Of a stretch of 64,000 nt of DNA, positions 8,054 to 15,715 are shown piece by piece. Source of the stretch: DATAOG01 sp963753685 (GTDB lineage Bacteria > Pseudomonadota > Alphaproteobacteria > Geminicoccales > Geminicoccaceae); NCBI GenBank assembly GCA_963753685.1, contig CAVWDE010000011.1, forward strand, positions 186,001 to 250,000. The letters run 5' to 3'. The translations under genes and the position numbers were made by a program. A model generated the notes under the pieces. That model searched no databases. It was not told where the DNA came from and was given only the letters and a program-made list of their open reading frames with translations. Within the stretch, counting starts at the first letter, position 1, and each line of letters begins with the position of its first letter.

Positions 8054-9646
8054 TCAGCGGGCCGCCGCGGCGCCGTCTACGAGCAACTTGTAGGTGATGC
8101 CGTCGTGCAGCGCGTTGTAGGAGGCGTCGATCACGTTGGTCGAGACGCCGACCGTCGACCAGCGCCGGCCCCGGTCGTCGGCGCTCTCGATGATCACCCG
8201 GGTGACCGCCGCGGTGCCGGCCTCGGGCGTCAGGATGCGCACCTTGTAGTCGGCCAGATGCATGTGCTCCAGCGCGGGGTAGGTCGCGGACAGCGCCTGG
8301 CGCAGCGCGGTGTCGAGGGCATGCACCGGGCCGTTGCCCTCGGCCACGATCATGCGCACAGCACCGCCGACCTCGACCTTGATGGTCGCCTCGGAGAGCG
8401 TGACCAGCTCGTTCCTGGCGTTGAACCGGCGCTCGTCGATGATCCGAAAGCTCTGCAGGCGGAAGTAGTCCGGCACTTGGCCGAGCGTCCGGCGCGCCAG
8501 CAGCTCGAAGCTCGCGTCCGCGCCCTCGTAGGCGTAGCCGTTGGCCTCGCGCTCCTTGACCTCGCGCAGAAGGGCCCGGATCTCGGCCTCCGACGGCGGC
8601 GCCTCGAGGTCGATGTCCTCGAGCCGCTTGACCAGGCTCGCGCGGCCCGCCTGGTCCGAGACCACGATGTGGCGCTGATTGCCGACCACCTCGGGCGGGA
8701 CGTGCTCGTAGCTGCTCGGGTCCTTGACCACCGCCGAGGCGTGCAGGCCCGCCTTGTGGGTGAAGGCGCTGGCGCCGACGTAGGCGGCGTGGCGGTCGGG
8801 GGTCCGGTTGAGGCGCTCATCGAGCGCCCGCGACAGCTCGGTCAGCTGGCGCAAGCCCGCCTCGCCGACCCCGGTCGCATAGCCGAGCTTCAGCATGAGC
8901 GTCGGGATCAGGGCGACCAGATTGGCGTTGCCGCAGCGCTCGCCGAGGCCGTTCAGCGTGCCCTGGACCTGGCGGCAGCCGGCCTGGATGGCCGCGAGGC
9001 TGCCCGCGACCGCGGTCTCGGCATCGTTGTGGGTATGGATGCCGAGCCGCTCGGGCGGGATTTTCCGGGTCACCCGCTCGACCGTGCGCGCGATCTCGTG
9101 GGGCAGGCGGCCGCCGTTGGTGTCGCACAGCACGAGCCAGCGCGCCCCGCCCGCGGCCGCCGCCTCGAGGCAGGCCTGCGCATAATCGGGATCGGCCGCA
9201 AAGCCGTCGAAGAAGTGCTCGGCGTCGAACATCACCTCGGCGGCGTGCCGCAAGGCCTCGGCGACGCTGTCCTCGATCATGCGCAGGTTCTCGTCGCGGT
9301 CGGCCCCAAGCAGCTCCACCTGTCTCGGCGAACTCTTGCCGACCAGCGTGATCACATCGGTCTTGGCCTGGAACAGGACGGCGAGGCCCGGATCGTTGGC
9401 GGCGCTGCGGCCCGGGCGCCGGGTCATGCCGAAGGCCGCGAGCTTGGCATGCTGCAAGGCCGGCGGCGTTCGGAAAAAACCGTCGTCGGTCGGATTGGCG
9501 CCCGGCCAGCCACCCTCGACGTAGTCGATCCCCAGCCGGTCGAGCATCAGGGCGATCGCGACCTTGTCGGCGACCGCGAAGTCGACGCCCTGGGTCTGGC
9601 CGCCGTCGCGCAGCGTCGTGTCGTAGAGATAGATCCGTTCGGTCAT
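8054..9646 (-). CDS. cimA: Citramalate synthase
   Basis: A 530-aa enzyme of the isopropylmalate/homocitrate synthase family, most like (R)-citramalate synthase, which joins pyruvate and acetyl-CoA at the start of a threonine-independent isoleucine route. The HMGL-like barrel has LYDTTLRDGGQTQG at residues 7-20, the metal site HTHNDAE and the GLGERCGNANL loop; the C-terminal LeuA-type allosteric domain follows (EVGGAVRMIVAEGNGPVHAL). The ATG at 9646 is chosen because homologues begin at this MTERIYLYDTT segment; 12 extra upstream codons look non-conserved. A promoter-like element lies 79 bases upstream, and a near copy of the promoter plus first 11 codons occurs upstream of the neighbouring mscS gene. 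Confidence 0.92.
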   Translation of the reverse strand: MTERIYLYDTTLRDGGQTQGVDFAVADKVAIALMLDRLGIDYVEGGWPGANPTDDGFFRTPPALQHAKLAAFGMTRRPGRSAANDPGLAVLFQAKTDVITLVGKSSPRQVELLGADRDENLRMIEDSVAEALRHAAEVMFDAEHFFDGFAADPDYAQACLEAAAAGGARWLVLCDTNGGRLPHEIARTVERVTRKIPPERLGIHTHNDAETAVAGSLAAIQAGCRQVQGTLNGLGERCGNANLVALIPTLMLKLGYATGVGEAGLRQLTELSRALDERLNRTPDRHAAYVGASAFTHKAGLHASAVVKDPSSYEHVPPEVVGNQRHIVVSDQAGRASLVKRLEDIDLEAPPSEAEIRALLREVKEREANGYAYEGADASFELLARRTLGQVPDYFRLQSFRIIDERRFNARNELVTLSEATIKVEVGGAVRMIVAEGNGPVHALDTALRQALSATYPALEHMHLADYKVRILTPEAGTAAVTRVIIESADDRGRRWSTVGVSTNVIDASYNALHDGITYKLLVDGAAAAR

Positions 9647-9724
9647 GCCGCCTGATCGGGCCCCTGCCGCCCCTCCGCTCATGGACCCGCGCGCCCGCGC
9701 CCCGGCCCGCGCCCGAGCGACAGT

Positions 9725-9753
9725 CGGTACCAGATGACCGGGCTCCGGTCCAT
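9725..9753 (-). promoter_or_regulatory. Promoter-like element upstream of cimA (copy A)
   Basis: On the minus strand TGGACC, 17 bases, TACCGA. The -10 match is weak, but the same arrangement, with identical spacing and a largely conserved spacer (GGTCATCTGG versus GGGCATCTGC), recurs upstream of mscS at 12114-12142, which supports function or common origin. Confidence 0.4.
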
Positions 9754-9778
9754 GCTCGCGGCCGCGAGCGCGTGCCCC

Positions 9779-11962
9779 TCACGCGGCCGGCGGCGCGGCC
9801 GGCTGGAGCAGCTCCAGCCCCTGGTGCGCCACCGCGGCGGCCGTCTCTTCGTCGCGCCCAGCGACCTGCACGGTCGGGAAGGCGATCCTGATGCCGTTGG
9901 CGTCGAACGCCTTCTTGATCATCGCGTAGGCGCGGCGCCGGATCACGAACTGCTCGCCGGGGCGGGTCATCATCTTCATGCTGATCTGGATCGCAAAGTC
10001 GCCGAACTCATCCACGCCCTGCATCTTCAGCGGCGCGATGATGTGCGGCGCGAACTCCGGGTCCTGCGCCAGCTCCTTGCCGATCTGCTTGATCAGCGTC
10101 TTCACCTTCTCGAGATCGGTGTCGTAGGTGACGCCGACCTTCAGCTTCTCGATCACCCAGTCGCGGCTCATGTTCTGGATCGCGCCCAGGGTGCCGAACG
10201 GCACCGTATACAAGGGCCCGCGCTGGTGCCGCAGCTTGACCGAGCGCAGGCTGAAGGATTCGACCGTGCCCTTGTAGTTGCCGCTCTGGATGTACTCGCC
10301 GACCCGGAACGCGTCGTCGAGCAGATAGAACATGCCGCTGATCACATCCTTGACCAGGGTCTGCGCGCCGAAGCCGATCGCGACGCCCACCACCCCCGCA
10401 CCGGCGATCAGCGGTCCGATCTCCACGCCGAGCGCCGAGAGCGCCATCATCGCCGCCATGGCCATCAGGGTCACCAGGAGCACGTTGCGCAGGATCGGCA
10501 GGAGCGTCCGCGCCCGGGCGCGGCGCCGCGCCTCGTCGGTGTTCAGCTGACCTGGGGTCTGGGCCTCCGCGAGCTTGTGGTCGATCACGGTTCTGAGCAC
10601 ATGCCACGCCAAGTCGGCGATCAGCAGGATCACGACCGCGCTCAGGACGCCGCGCACGAGACGGGTGAGCATGGTGTCGCTGGCGGTCAGCGCCACCAGG
10701 TCGATGTGCCAGGCGTGGGCCAGCAGCAGGGCGGCGCCGATGATCAGCGCGGCGCGCAGGCCGCGCTCGAGACAGACCGCGCGCACGCTCGGCAACCCCT
10801 CGCCGGTATCGACGCCCGGCGGGCGCAGGATGTGATTGACCGAGCGCTGGGTCGCGCCGACCGCCGCCGGCAGGGCGACCGCCAGGACGGCAAGCCAGAA
10901 GACGGGCATGCTGCCCGCCACCCAAAGCGTCCATAGCACCAGGAAATAGCCCGAGAGCAGCACGTTCCGGGCACCGCGGCCGAGCGGCCGCCGGCCGGCT
11001 GCCGGCAGGACATCTGCAGGCACGGCGCGCGGCCGGCGCCAGACCATCTCGAGGCCGATCGCGAGCAGGCCCAATCCGAGCAGATACCCGACCAGGTGCC
11101 GGGCCTCGGGCGAGAAGCCCAGGGCACCGAGCAGGATCAGCGTGACCCGGCCGAAGGCGAACCAGGCGACCAGCAGGCCCAGCCGCGGGTAGAGGAACCG
11201 GGCGGCGGTCGTGCTCATCGGAATGATGCGGAAGCGCTCGACGTCGTAGCCGTACCGGCCGCCGGGTGCCAGAAGGACGCGGCTGATCACCAGCGCCAGC
11301 CGCACAGCAAGAAAGGCCAGCAGATAGCCGAGCACGATCTCCCGGAGCAGGGGCGGCCAGTGGAAGGGCAGGAACGGGATGACACTGCCGAGCGCAAAGG
11401 CGATCACCAGCCCGGTGCCGAATGCGAGCCGGGTGGCGACCGCGCGCAACCGATCGCCGACCGTCGCCAGATCCAGCTCCCCGATGCGCTGATGGGCGGC
11501 CGCGGTCACCCGCCAGAACAGCCATTCGGCGCCGAATCCCAGGGCCACGAACCCGCACAGCAGGAGCAGGATCTCGACCAGGCCGCGATCCTGGAGATCC
11601 GCGACCAGCAGCGCCCGCGCCTGCGCGAAGTCGGCCGGCAGCATCGGGAAGGCGGCCGCGAGCGAAGCGAAGTGCTGCCGGATCGCGGCCACCGGCGTGG
11701 CGAAGTAGCCCTCGATCTGCGCCTCCTCGGAGGCGGCGGCCGGCGCGGGCGCGTGGCTCCTGGCCCGTTGCGCCTCGAGCCAGTCGCGCACGCCCGGATC
11801 TCCCAGCAGCTCGAGCAGCTCTTGGACGCGTGGCGGCGGCTCCGCGCCGGCGCCCGGCGCCGGGCTCTGGGCCAGAGCCGGGGTGGCGGCTGTTGCCGCG
11901 AGCAGTGCCAGCGCCAGGATGCCCGCTCGAACGCAACCGTGGATCCCGCCAAGCCTGCTCAT
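9779..11962 (-). CDS. MscS-family mechanosensitive channel, large
   Basis: A 727-aa mechanosensitive channel. It has a signal peptide (ILALALLAATAATPALA), a periplasmic helical part, and a series of hydrophobic segments from about residue 140. The conserved MscS pore and beta domain follows: VVGVAIGFGAQTLVKDVISG, then FRVGEYIQSG, GTVESFSLRSVKLR and VPFGTLGAIQNMSRDW. It opens under membrane tension to release solutes in osmotic downshock. The start is the ATG at 11962, with GAGAGG five bases before it; that site overlaps the stop of a 33-codon upstream reading frame resembling the head of cimA. The gene sits between cimA and that copy. Confidence 0.9.
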   Translation of the reverse strand: MSRLGGIHGCVRAGILALALLAATAATPALAQSPAPGAGAEPPPRVQELLELLGDPGVRDWLEAQRARSHAPAPAAASEEAQIEGYFATPVAAIRQHFASLAAAFPMLPADFAQARALLVADLQDRGLVEILLLLCGFVALGFGAEWLFWRVTAAAHQRIGELDLATVGDRLRAVATRLAFGTGLVIAFALGSVIPFLPFHWPPLLREIVLGYLLAFLAVRLALVISRVLLAPGGRYGYDVERFRIIPMSTTAARFLYPRLGLLVAWFAFGRVTLILLGALGFSPEARHLVGYLLGLGLLAIGLEMVWRRPRAVPADVLPAAGRRPLGRGARNVLLSGYFLVLWTLWVAGSMPVFWLAVLAVALPAAVGATQRSVNHILRPPGVDTGEGLPSVRAVCLERGLRAALIIGAALLLAHAWHIDLVALTASDTMLTRLVRGVLSAVVILLIADLAWHVLRTVIDHKLAEAQTPGQLNTDEARRRARARTLLPILRNVLLVTLMAMAAMMALSALGVEIGPLIAGAGVVGVAIGFGAQTLVKDVISGMFYLLDDAFRVGEYIQSGNYKGTVESFSLRSVKLRHQRGPLYTVPFGTLGAIQNMSRDWVIEKLKVGVTYDTDLEKVKTLIKQIGKELAQDPEFAPHIIAPLKMQGVDEFGDFAIQISMKMMTRPGEQFVIRRRAYAMIKKAFDANGIRIAFPTVQVAGRDEETAAAVAHQGLELLQPAAPPAA

Positions 11963-11964
11963 CT

Positions 11965-12066
11965 CTACCTCTCGATCCGGCCTGCGGCGCTTGCTGGTCG
12001 TTGCGCCGACCCGGCGCGAAGTCGTCGTGCAGCCGTCGTGTCGTAGAGACAGATCCGCTCGGCCAT
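11965..12066 (-). CDS. 33-codon upstream ORF derived from the head of cimA
   Basis: Reads MAERICLYDTT for its first 11 codons, nearly identical to the CimA start MTERIYLYDTT, then continues as an unrelated basic sequence to a TAG two bases before the mscS ATG. The bases before it repeat the cimA promoter-like element. It is best seen as a duplicated fragment of the cimA 5' end that now forms the mscS leader. Translating ribosomes would stop directly at the mscS start, so coupling or an accidental leader peptide is possible; no independent function is evident. Confidence 0.5.
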   Translation of the reverse strand: MAERICLYDTTAARRLRAGSAQRPASAAGRIER

Positions 12067-12142
12067 GGCTCGCGCTGCGCCGCACTTGCCCACTCGGCTG
12101 CCCGTGATGGGGACCGGTAGCAGATGCCCGCCCTCAGGTCCA
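12030..12142 (-). repeat. Diverged duplicate of the cimA 5' region
   Basis: Two blocks match the region 9612-9753: 12030-12066 (the cimA start codons, about 33 of 36 bases equal around the ATG) and 12113-12152 (the promoter-like block). The spacer between blocks is about 30 bases shorter than in the cimA copy. The repeats are direct and flank mscS. Confidence 0.65.
12114..12142 (-). promoter_or_regulatory. Promoter-like element upstream of mscS leader (copy B)
   Basis: On the minus strand TGGACC, 17 bases, TACCGG: the second copy of the element found before cimA. The -10 is a poor consensus match, so activity is inferred from conservation of spacing. Confidence 0.4.
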
Positions 12143-12186
12143 CGCCCGCGGGCCAGGCATGCGTCGTGAGGCCCGAAAGGTAAGAC

Positions 12187-12460
12187 TTAGCGCAGCTGAC
12201 GCCTCAGCCTGCGACAGACCTCGGCGTCGTTACATTTGCCGACCAACACGACTTGCAGCGTCCCGTCCTGGACGTCGTAGATGATCCGAGTATTCGCCAA
12301 GGTCGGCGCGCCGAAAGGGTGCGCCCACAAGCGTAGCCGAATCGGGCGGATAGGGGTCCTGGCTGAGCCCGGTGATCTTGGTCGCCAGCTGGCGACCGTG
12401 TTTCGGTGGGAGTCGACGGAGGAATTTCTCGGCTTGCCTCGAATATTCAATCCTCAGCAT
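12187..12460 (-). pseudogene. RelE/ParE-family toxin with a one-base insertion
   Basis: The N-terminal half MLRIEYSRQAEKFLRRLP, continuing to RADLGEY, is read from the ATG at 12460. The C-terminal half RIIYDVQDGTLQVVLVGK, continuing to a stop at 12187, is in the next frame. Together they make a normal ~90-aa RelE-type mRNA interferase. The junction is sharp: GEY-RIIYDV would be continuous if the extra T (plus-strand A near 12289) were absent. As written the toxin would be truncated and inactive. Its start lies inside the end of the antitoxin gene. Either assembly error or toxin inactivation. Confidence 0.8.
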
Positions 12461-12704
12461 CAAGCAACTGCCTGGTCAGCCTTTCGCTTGCTTCCGGCCC
12501 GAGCCACTCGTCCTCATCGATCACCGCTTGGGCGCGCGCCGCCCACCAGGCGTCATCCAGGGCCTCGAGGCGCTGATACTCCTCCAGCGAGAGCACCACA
12601 GCGACGGCGCGGCCGTGCTTCTCGATCGTCACCGGCTCGCGCTGGGCAGCGTCCAGCATGCGGCCGAAGCCGTTCTTGGCGTCCTTCGCAGCGATCGTCT
12701 TCAT
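12447..12704 (-). CDS. Phd/YefM-family antitoxin
   Basis: An 85-aa antitoxin. The N-terminal Phd/YefM DNA-binding fold reads MKTIAAKDAKNGFGRMLD, then EPVTIEKHGRAVAVVLSLEEYQ, followed by an acidic C-terminal toxin-wrapping tail. It overlaps the start of the RelE-like gene, the usual antitoxin-first order. The gene is complete, although the toxin frame is broken. A promoter with an imperfectly spaced inverted repeat lies just upstream, fitting autorepression by antitoxin or complex. Confidence 0.88.
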   Translation of the reverse strand: MKTIAAKDAKNGFGRMLDAAQREPVTIEKHGRAVAVVLSLEEYQRLEALDDAWWAARAQAVIDEDEWLGPEASERLTRQLLDAED

Positions 12705-12717
12705 GGGCGGTGCCCGA

Positions 12718-12759
12718 AGCCACTTGAGCTATTGTGGCTACCGACGCGCCGGTTGACAA
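12718..12759 (-). promoter_or_regulatory. Promoter and operator of the phd/relE-like operon
   Basis: On the minus strand TTGTCA (12759-12754), 17 bases, CACAAT (12736-12731). The inverted repeat AGCCAC-N10-GTGGCT (12718-12739) covers the -10 box and start region, a typical place for antitoxin autorepression. Confidence 0.55.
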
Positions 12760-12766
12760 CCACAGC

Positions 12767-14494
12767 TCACTCAGTGGCGGGCGGCGGGTCAGCCCGCGTT
12801 GCCACGGCCTCGGCCAGCCGCAGCTTGCGGAATGCGTTGGTGATCGGGTAGCGGCGGTCGCGGCCGAAGGCTTTGCGCGTGATCTTGACGCCTGGGGGCG
12901 CCTGGCGGCGCTTGTATTCGGCGAGGTCGAGCAGGTCCGAGACTTTTCGGACGACGGCCGGATCGTAGCCTTTGGCGATCAGGTCGCGGGCGGCGAGGTC
13001 CTGCTCGACCAGGCCTTGGAGGATCTGATCGAGCACATCGTAGGGCGGCAGGCTGTCCTGGTCGGTCTGGTTGGCGCGCAATTCGGCCGAGGGCGGCTTG
13101 GTGATGATCCGCTCCGGGATCACCCGGCCTGCCGGCCCTTTGGCGCCCTTGGGCAGATGCTGGTTGCGCCAGCTTGCGAGCGCGAACACGGTCGTCTTGT
13201 AGACGTCCTTGAGGACCGAATAACCGCCGCACATGTCGCCATAGAGGGTGGCGTAGCCGACCGACATTTCCGACTTGTTGCCGGTGGTCAGCACCATCGG
13301 GCCGAGCTTGTTCGAGATCGCCATCAGGAGCACGCCGCGCACGCGCGCCTGCAGGTTCTCTTCCGTGATGTCCGGCGGCCGGCCGGCGAACAGCGGCCCG
13401 AGCATGGTCGAAAAGCCCGCGACCGCGGGCTCGATCGGGACGCTGTCGAGGCGGATGCCGAGCGCTTGCGCCACCGCCTCGGCATCCTCGAGGCTGTCGC
13501 TCGAGGTGTAGCGCGAGGGCATCATCACCGCGTGCACGCGCGCGGGCCCCAAGGCATCGACCGCGACCGCGGCCGAGAGCGCCGAATCGATGCCGCCCGA
13601 GAGGCCGAGCACGACCCCCGGAAAGCGGTTCTTGTCGACGTAGTCGGCGAGGCCCAGGCACATGGCGCGGTAGATCGCCTCGAGCTCGGAGAGCGGCGGC
13701 GCCATCTCGCCCGCAACGCAGCGCCACGCCTCTTTGGCACCCCGCTGCCAGCGCGTGATCAGCAGCTGCTCCTCGAACGCGCGCGCCTGCGCCGCAAGGC
13801 GGCGGTCGGCGTTGAGCACGAACGAGGCGCCATCGAACACCAGCTCGTCCTGGCCGCCGACCTGGTTGCAGTAGATCAGCGGCAGGCCGGTCTCGGTCAC
13901 CCTGGCGACCGCGAGGTTGAGGCGCACGTCCGGCTTGTCGTGCTCGAACGGCGAGCCGTTGGGCACGATCAGGATCTCCGCCCCCGACTCCTGGAGCGCC
14001 TCCGCGACCTCCTCCGTCCACATGTCCTCGCAGACCATGCCGCCGATCCGCAGCTGATCGCCGCCGGCCAGCGGAAAAGCCATCGGCCCGGGCACCGGCC
14101 CCTGGGCGAACACCCGCTTCTCATCGAACACGCCGTAGTTGGGCAGATCGTATTTGTAGCGCGCGGTCGCGAGCCTGCCGCCCTGGAGCAGCAGCATGGC
14201 GTTGTAGAGCTTGCCCTGGTCGACCCAGGGGGCGCCCAGGATCACGGCCGGCCCGCCGTCGCCGGTGTCGGCCGCCAGCGCCAGCGCGGCGGCGCGCGCG
14301 GCGTCCTGGAGCGCGGGCTTGAGCACCAGGTCCTCGGGCGGGTAGCCGACCAGCACCAACTCCGAGAACACTACCAGATCGGCGCCGGCGGCCGCCGCCT
14401 GACGACGGTAGTCGCGGATGCGCTCGAGATTGCCCGCGACGTCGCCGACGGTCGGATTGGTCTGGGCGATCGCGATCGAAAGGTCGGCGCGCAC
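12767..14494 (-). CDS. nadE: Glutamine-dependent NAD+ synthetase
   Basis: A 575-aa two-domain enzyme making NAD+ from deamido-NAD+, ATP and glutamine. The N-terminal nitrilase-type glutaminase has its Glu-Lys-Cys triad: FSELVLVGYPPEDL, KYDLPNYGVFDEK and GGMVCEDMW. The C-terminal synthetase has the PP-loop GLSGGIDSALSAAVA and later TGNKSEMSVGYATLYGDMCGGYSVLKD (seen as two adjoining motifs). The start is a GTG at 14494 with GAGGAG upstream; the protein begins in register with the glutaminase fold. Length is normal and no damage is seen. The stop is close to the antitoxin promoter. Confidence 0.96.
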   Translation of the reverse strand: MRADLSIAIAQTNPTVGDVAGNLERIRDYRRQAAAAGADLVVFSELVLVGYPPEDLVLKPALQDAARAAALALAADTGDGGPAVILGAPWVDQGKLYNAMLLLQGGRLATARYKYDLPNYGVFDEKRVFAQGPVPGPMAFPLAGGDQLRIGGMVCEDMWTEEVAEALQESGAEILIVPNGSPFEHDKPDVRLNLAVARVTETGLPLIYCNQVGGQDELVFDGASFVLNADRRLAAQARAFEEQLLITRWQRGAKEAWRCVAGEMAPPLSELEAIYRAMCLGLADYVDKNRFPGVVLGLSGGIDSALSAAVAVDALGPARVHAVMMPSRYTSSDSLEDAEAVAQALGIRLDSVPIEPAVAGFSTMLGPLFAGRPPDITEENLQARVRGVLLMAISNKLGPMVLTTGNKSEMSVGYATLYGDMCGGYSVLKDVYKTTVFALASWRNQHLPKGAKGPAGRVIPERIITKPPSAELRANQTDQDSLPPYDVLDQILQGLVEQDLAARDLIAKGYDPAVVRKVSDLLDLAEYKRRQAPPGVKITRKAFGRDRRYPITNAFRKLRLAEAVATRADPPPATE

Positions 14495-14817
14495 GGCGGG
14501 TCAGGCTCCTCGGTTCGGGTGCTGGCCAAGCCCACGCGCTCAGATATAGCCCGTCACCGCCTGTCCACCTAGCGCCCAGCGCGCGCCAACGCCGCGCAGT
14601 TCTCAATTCACCCATTACGCGATATCAGTTCCTTGGTCATCGCGCTACCGGAGAGCTTGACAAATTTGCAGCGAAATCGTCAGCATTATCATACGCATTA
14701 GATAATCCACAATATTCGCCATCAATCTCAGCGATTCTGCTTTTCTCTGTCGCCGAATACTTCTATATTTTGCAGCTGTCGTCAATGACCATGTAGTCGT
14801 GCTCGGGCGGACAGGCT
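14495..14817. other. AT-rich intergenic region between nadE and a divergent gene
   Basis: 323 bases. The part from about 14640 to 14800 is strikingly AT-rich compared with the rest of the window and holds a TTGACA (near 14657) and AT-rich stretches such as GATAAT, but no pair with a proper 16-18-base spacer could be confirmed. It likely holds promoters for one or both divergent genes. No RNA gene or repeat recognised. Confidence 0.4.
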
Positions 14818-15684
14818 ATGTCTGTTGGGTCGGTCGGGGACCGGTCGGCAAATGACGGGATCAGATCCCTGAACTATGCCGGGATTGCCTTGGCGTTGCT
14901 GGTCGTGAGCCTGCCGACAGGGGCGCGCGGGGGGCCGGCGGCGGCCACCGGCGCGCCCGTCGCGGGCAGTCAGGCCACGTCGCTCGATCGGCTGGCGACC
15001 ACGATCGGCGACCTCAAGGCCAGTTTGAGCGCCATCCGCCAGGACCTCGAGGCCGGACCCGGGGCGTCCGGCGACCTACCGGCCGCGGACCAGCTGTGTC
15101 CGGCCCCGCCGGGCGGGCGGGCCGAGCGGGATGGCGCTGCGCGGGAGCTGGAGCGGCTGCGCGCCCAAATCGAGACCGAGCGCGCCGAGCGCCGGCGGAG
15201 CGAGGCGGCGAGCGCCGGTGAGCTCACGAGCCTGCGCCAGCGCCTGGCGGACGCGGGCGCCGACGCGGCCCGGCTGCAGGGCGAGCGTGCGACGCTCGTG
15301 AGCCGGATCGCCGAGCTCGAGCAGACGCTCACCCAGGCGCGCACCAGCGAGGTGGTGGCCGGGCTGGTCGGGCGAGCGCCGCCATCGCCGATCGAGCCCG
15401 CCGCCGCGGCCGAGCTCGAGGCCGCGCCGACGCAGCCAGCCGGGCCGAACCCCGCGGAGCGCGCCCAGGCTTCCGGAACCGCCGCTGCGGGCGTGTCGGC
15501 AGGCGCCGCCAGCGCCACGGATCTGCAGCTGCGCGCCGAGCTCGCGCTCGCCCAGCTCAAGATCGCCGGCCTGACCGCGGACCTGCGCTCGGCGCACGCC
15601 AGCCGCGAGGCGATCGAGGCCGAGCTGACCTCGCTGCGGTCGCTCACCGACGCCAGGATCAAGCACTACATGGGCTGGCGCTGA
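14818..15684 (+). CDS. Hypothetical protein with N-terminal signal/anchor and coiled coil
   Basis: A 288-aa protein not assigned to a named family. A hydrophobic stretch (IALALLVVSLPTGA) near residues 24-37 suggests export or membrane anchoring. From about residue 110 it is rich in Glu, Arg, Ala and Leu with heptad-like spacing (ELERLRAQIETERAERRR, ELTSLRQRLADAG), broken by a Pro/Ala linker near 180-225, and ends in a second coiled stretch and KHYMGWR. This resembles periplasmic coiled-coil scaffold proteins in form only. The start is the ATG directly after the AT-rich region. It converges on the mtnK-like gene with 31 bases between stops. Confidence 0.6.
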   Translation: MSVGSVGDRSANDGIRSLNYAGIALALLVVSLPTGARGGPAAATGAPVAGSQATSLDRLATTIGDLKASLSAIRQDLEAGPGASGDLPAADQLCPAPPGGRAERDGAARELERLRAQIETERAERRRSEAASAGELTSLRQRLADAGADAARLQGERATLVSRIAELEQTLTQARTSEVVAGLVGRAPPSPIEPAAAAELEAAPTQPAGPNPAERAQASGTAAAGVSAGAASATDLQLRAELALAQLKIAGLTADLRSAHASREAIEAELTSLRSLTDARIKHYMGWR

Positions 15685-15715
15685 CCGGCGCCCCGCGGTC
15701 CGCGCCCGGACCCGC

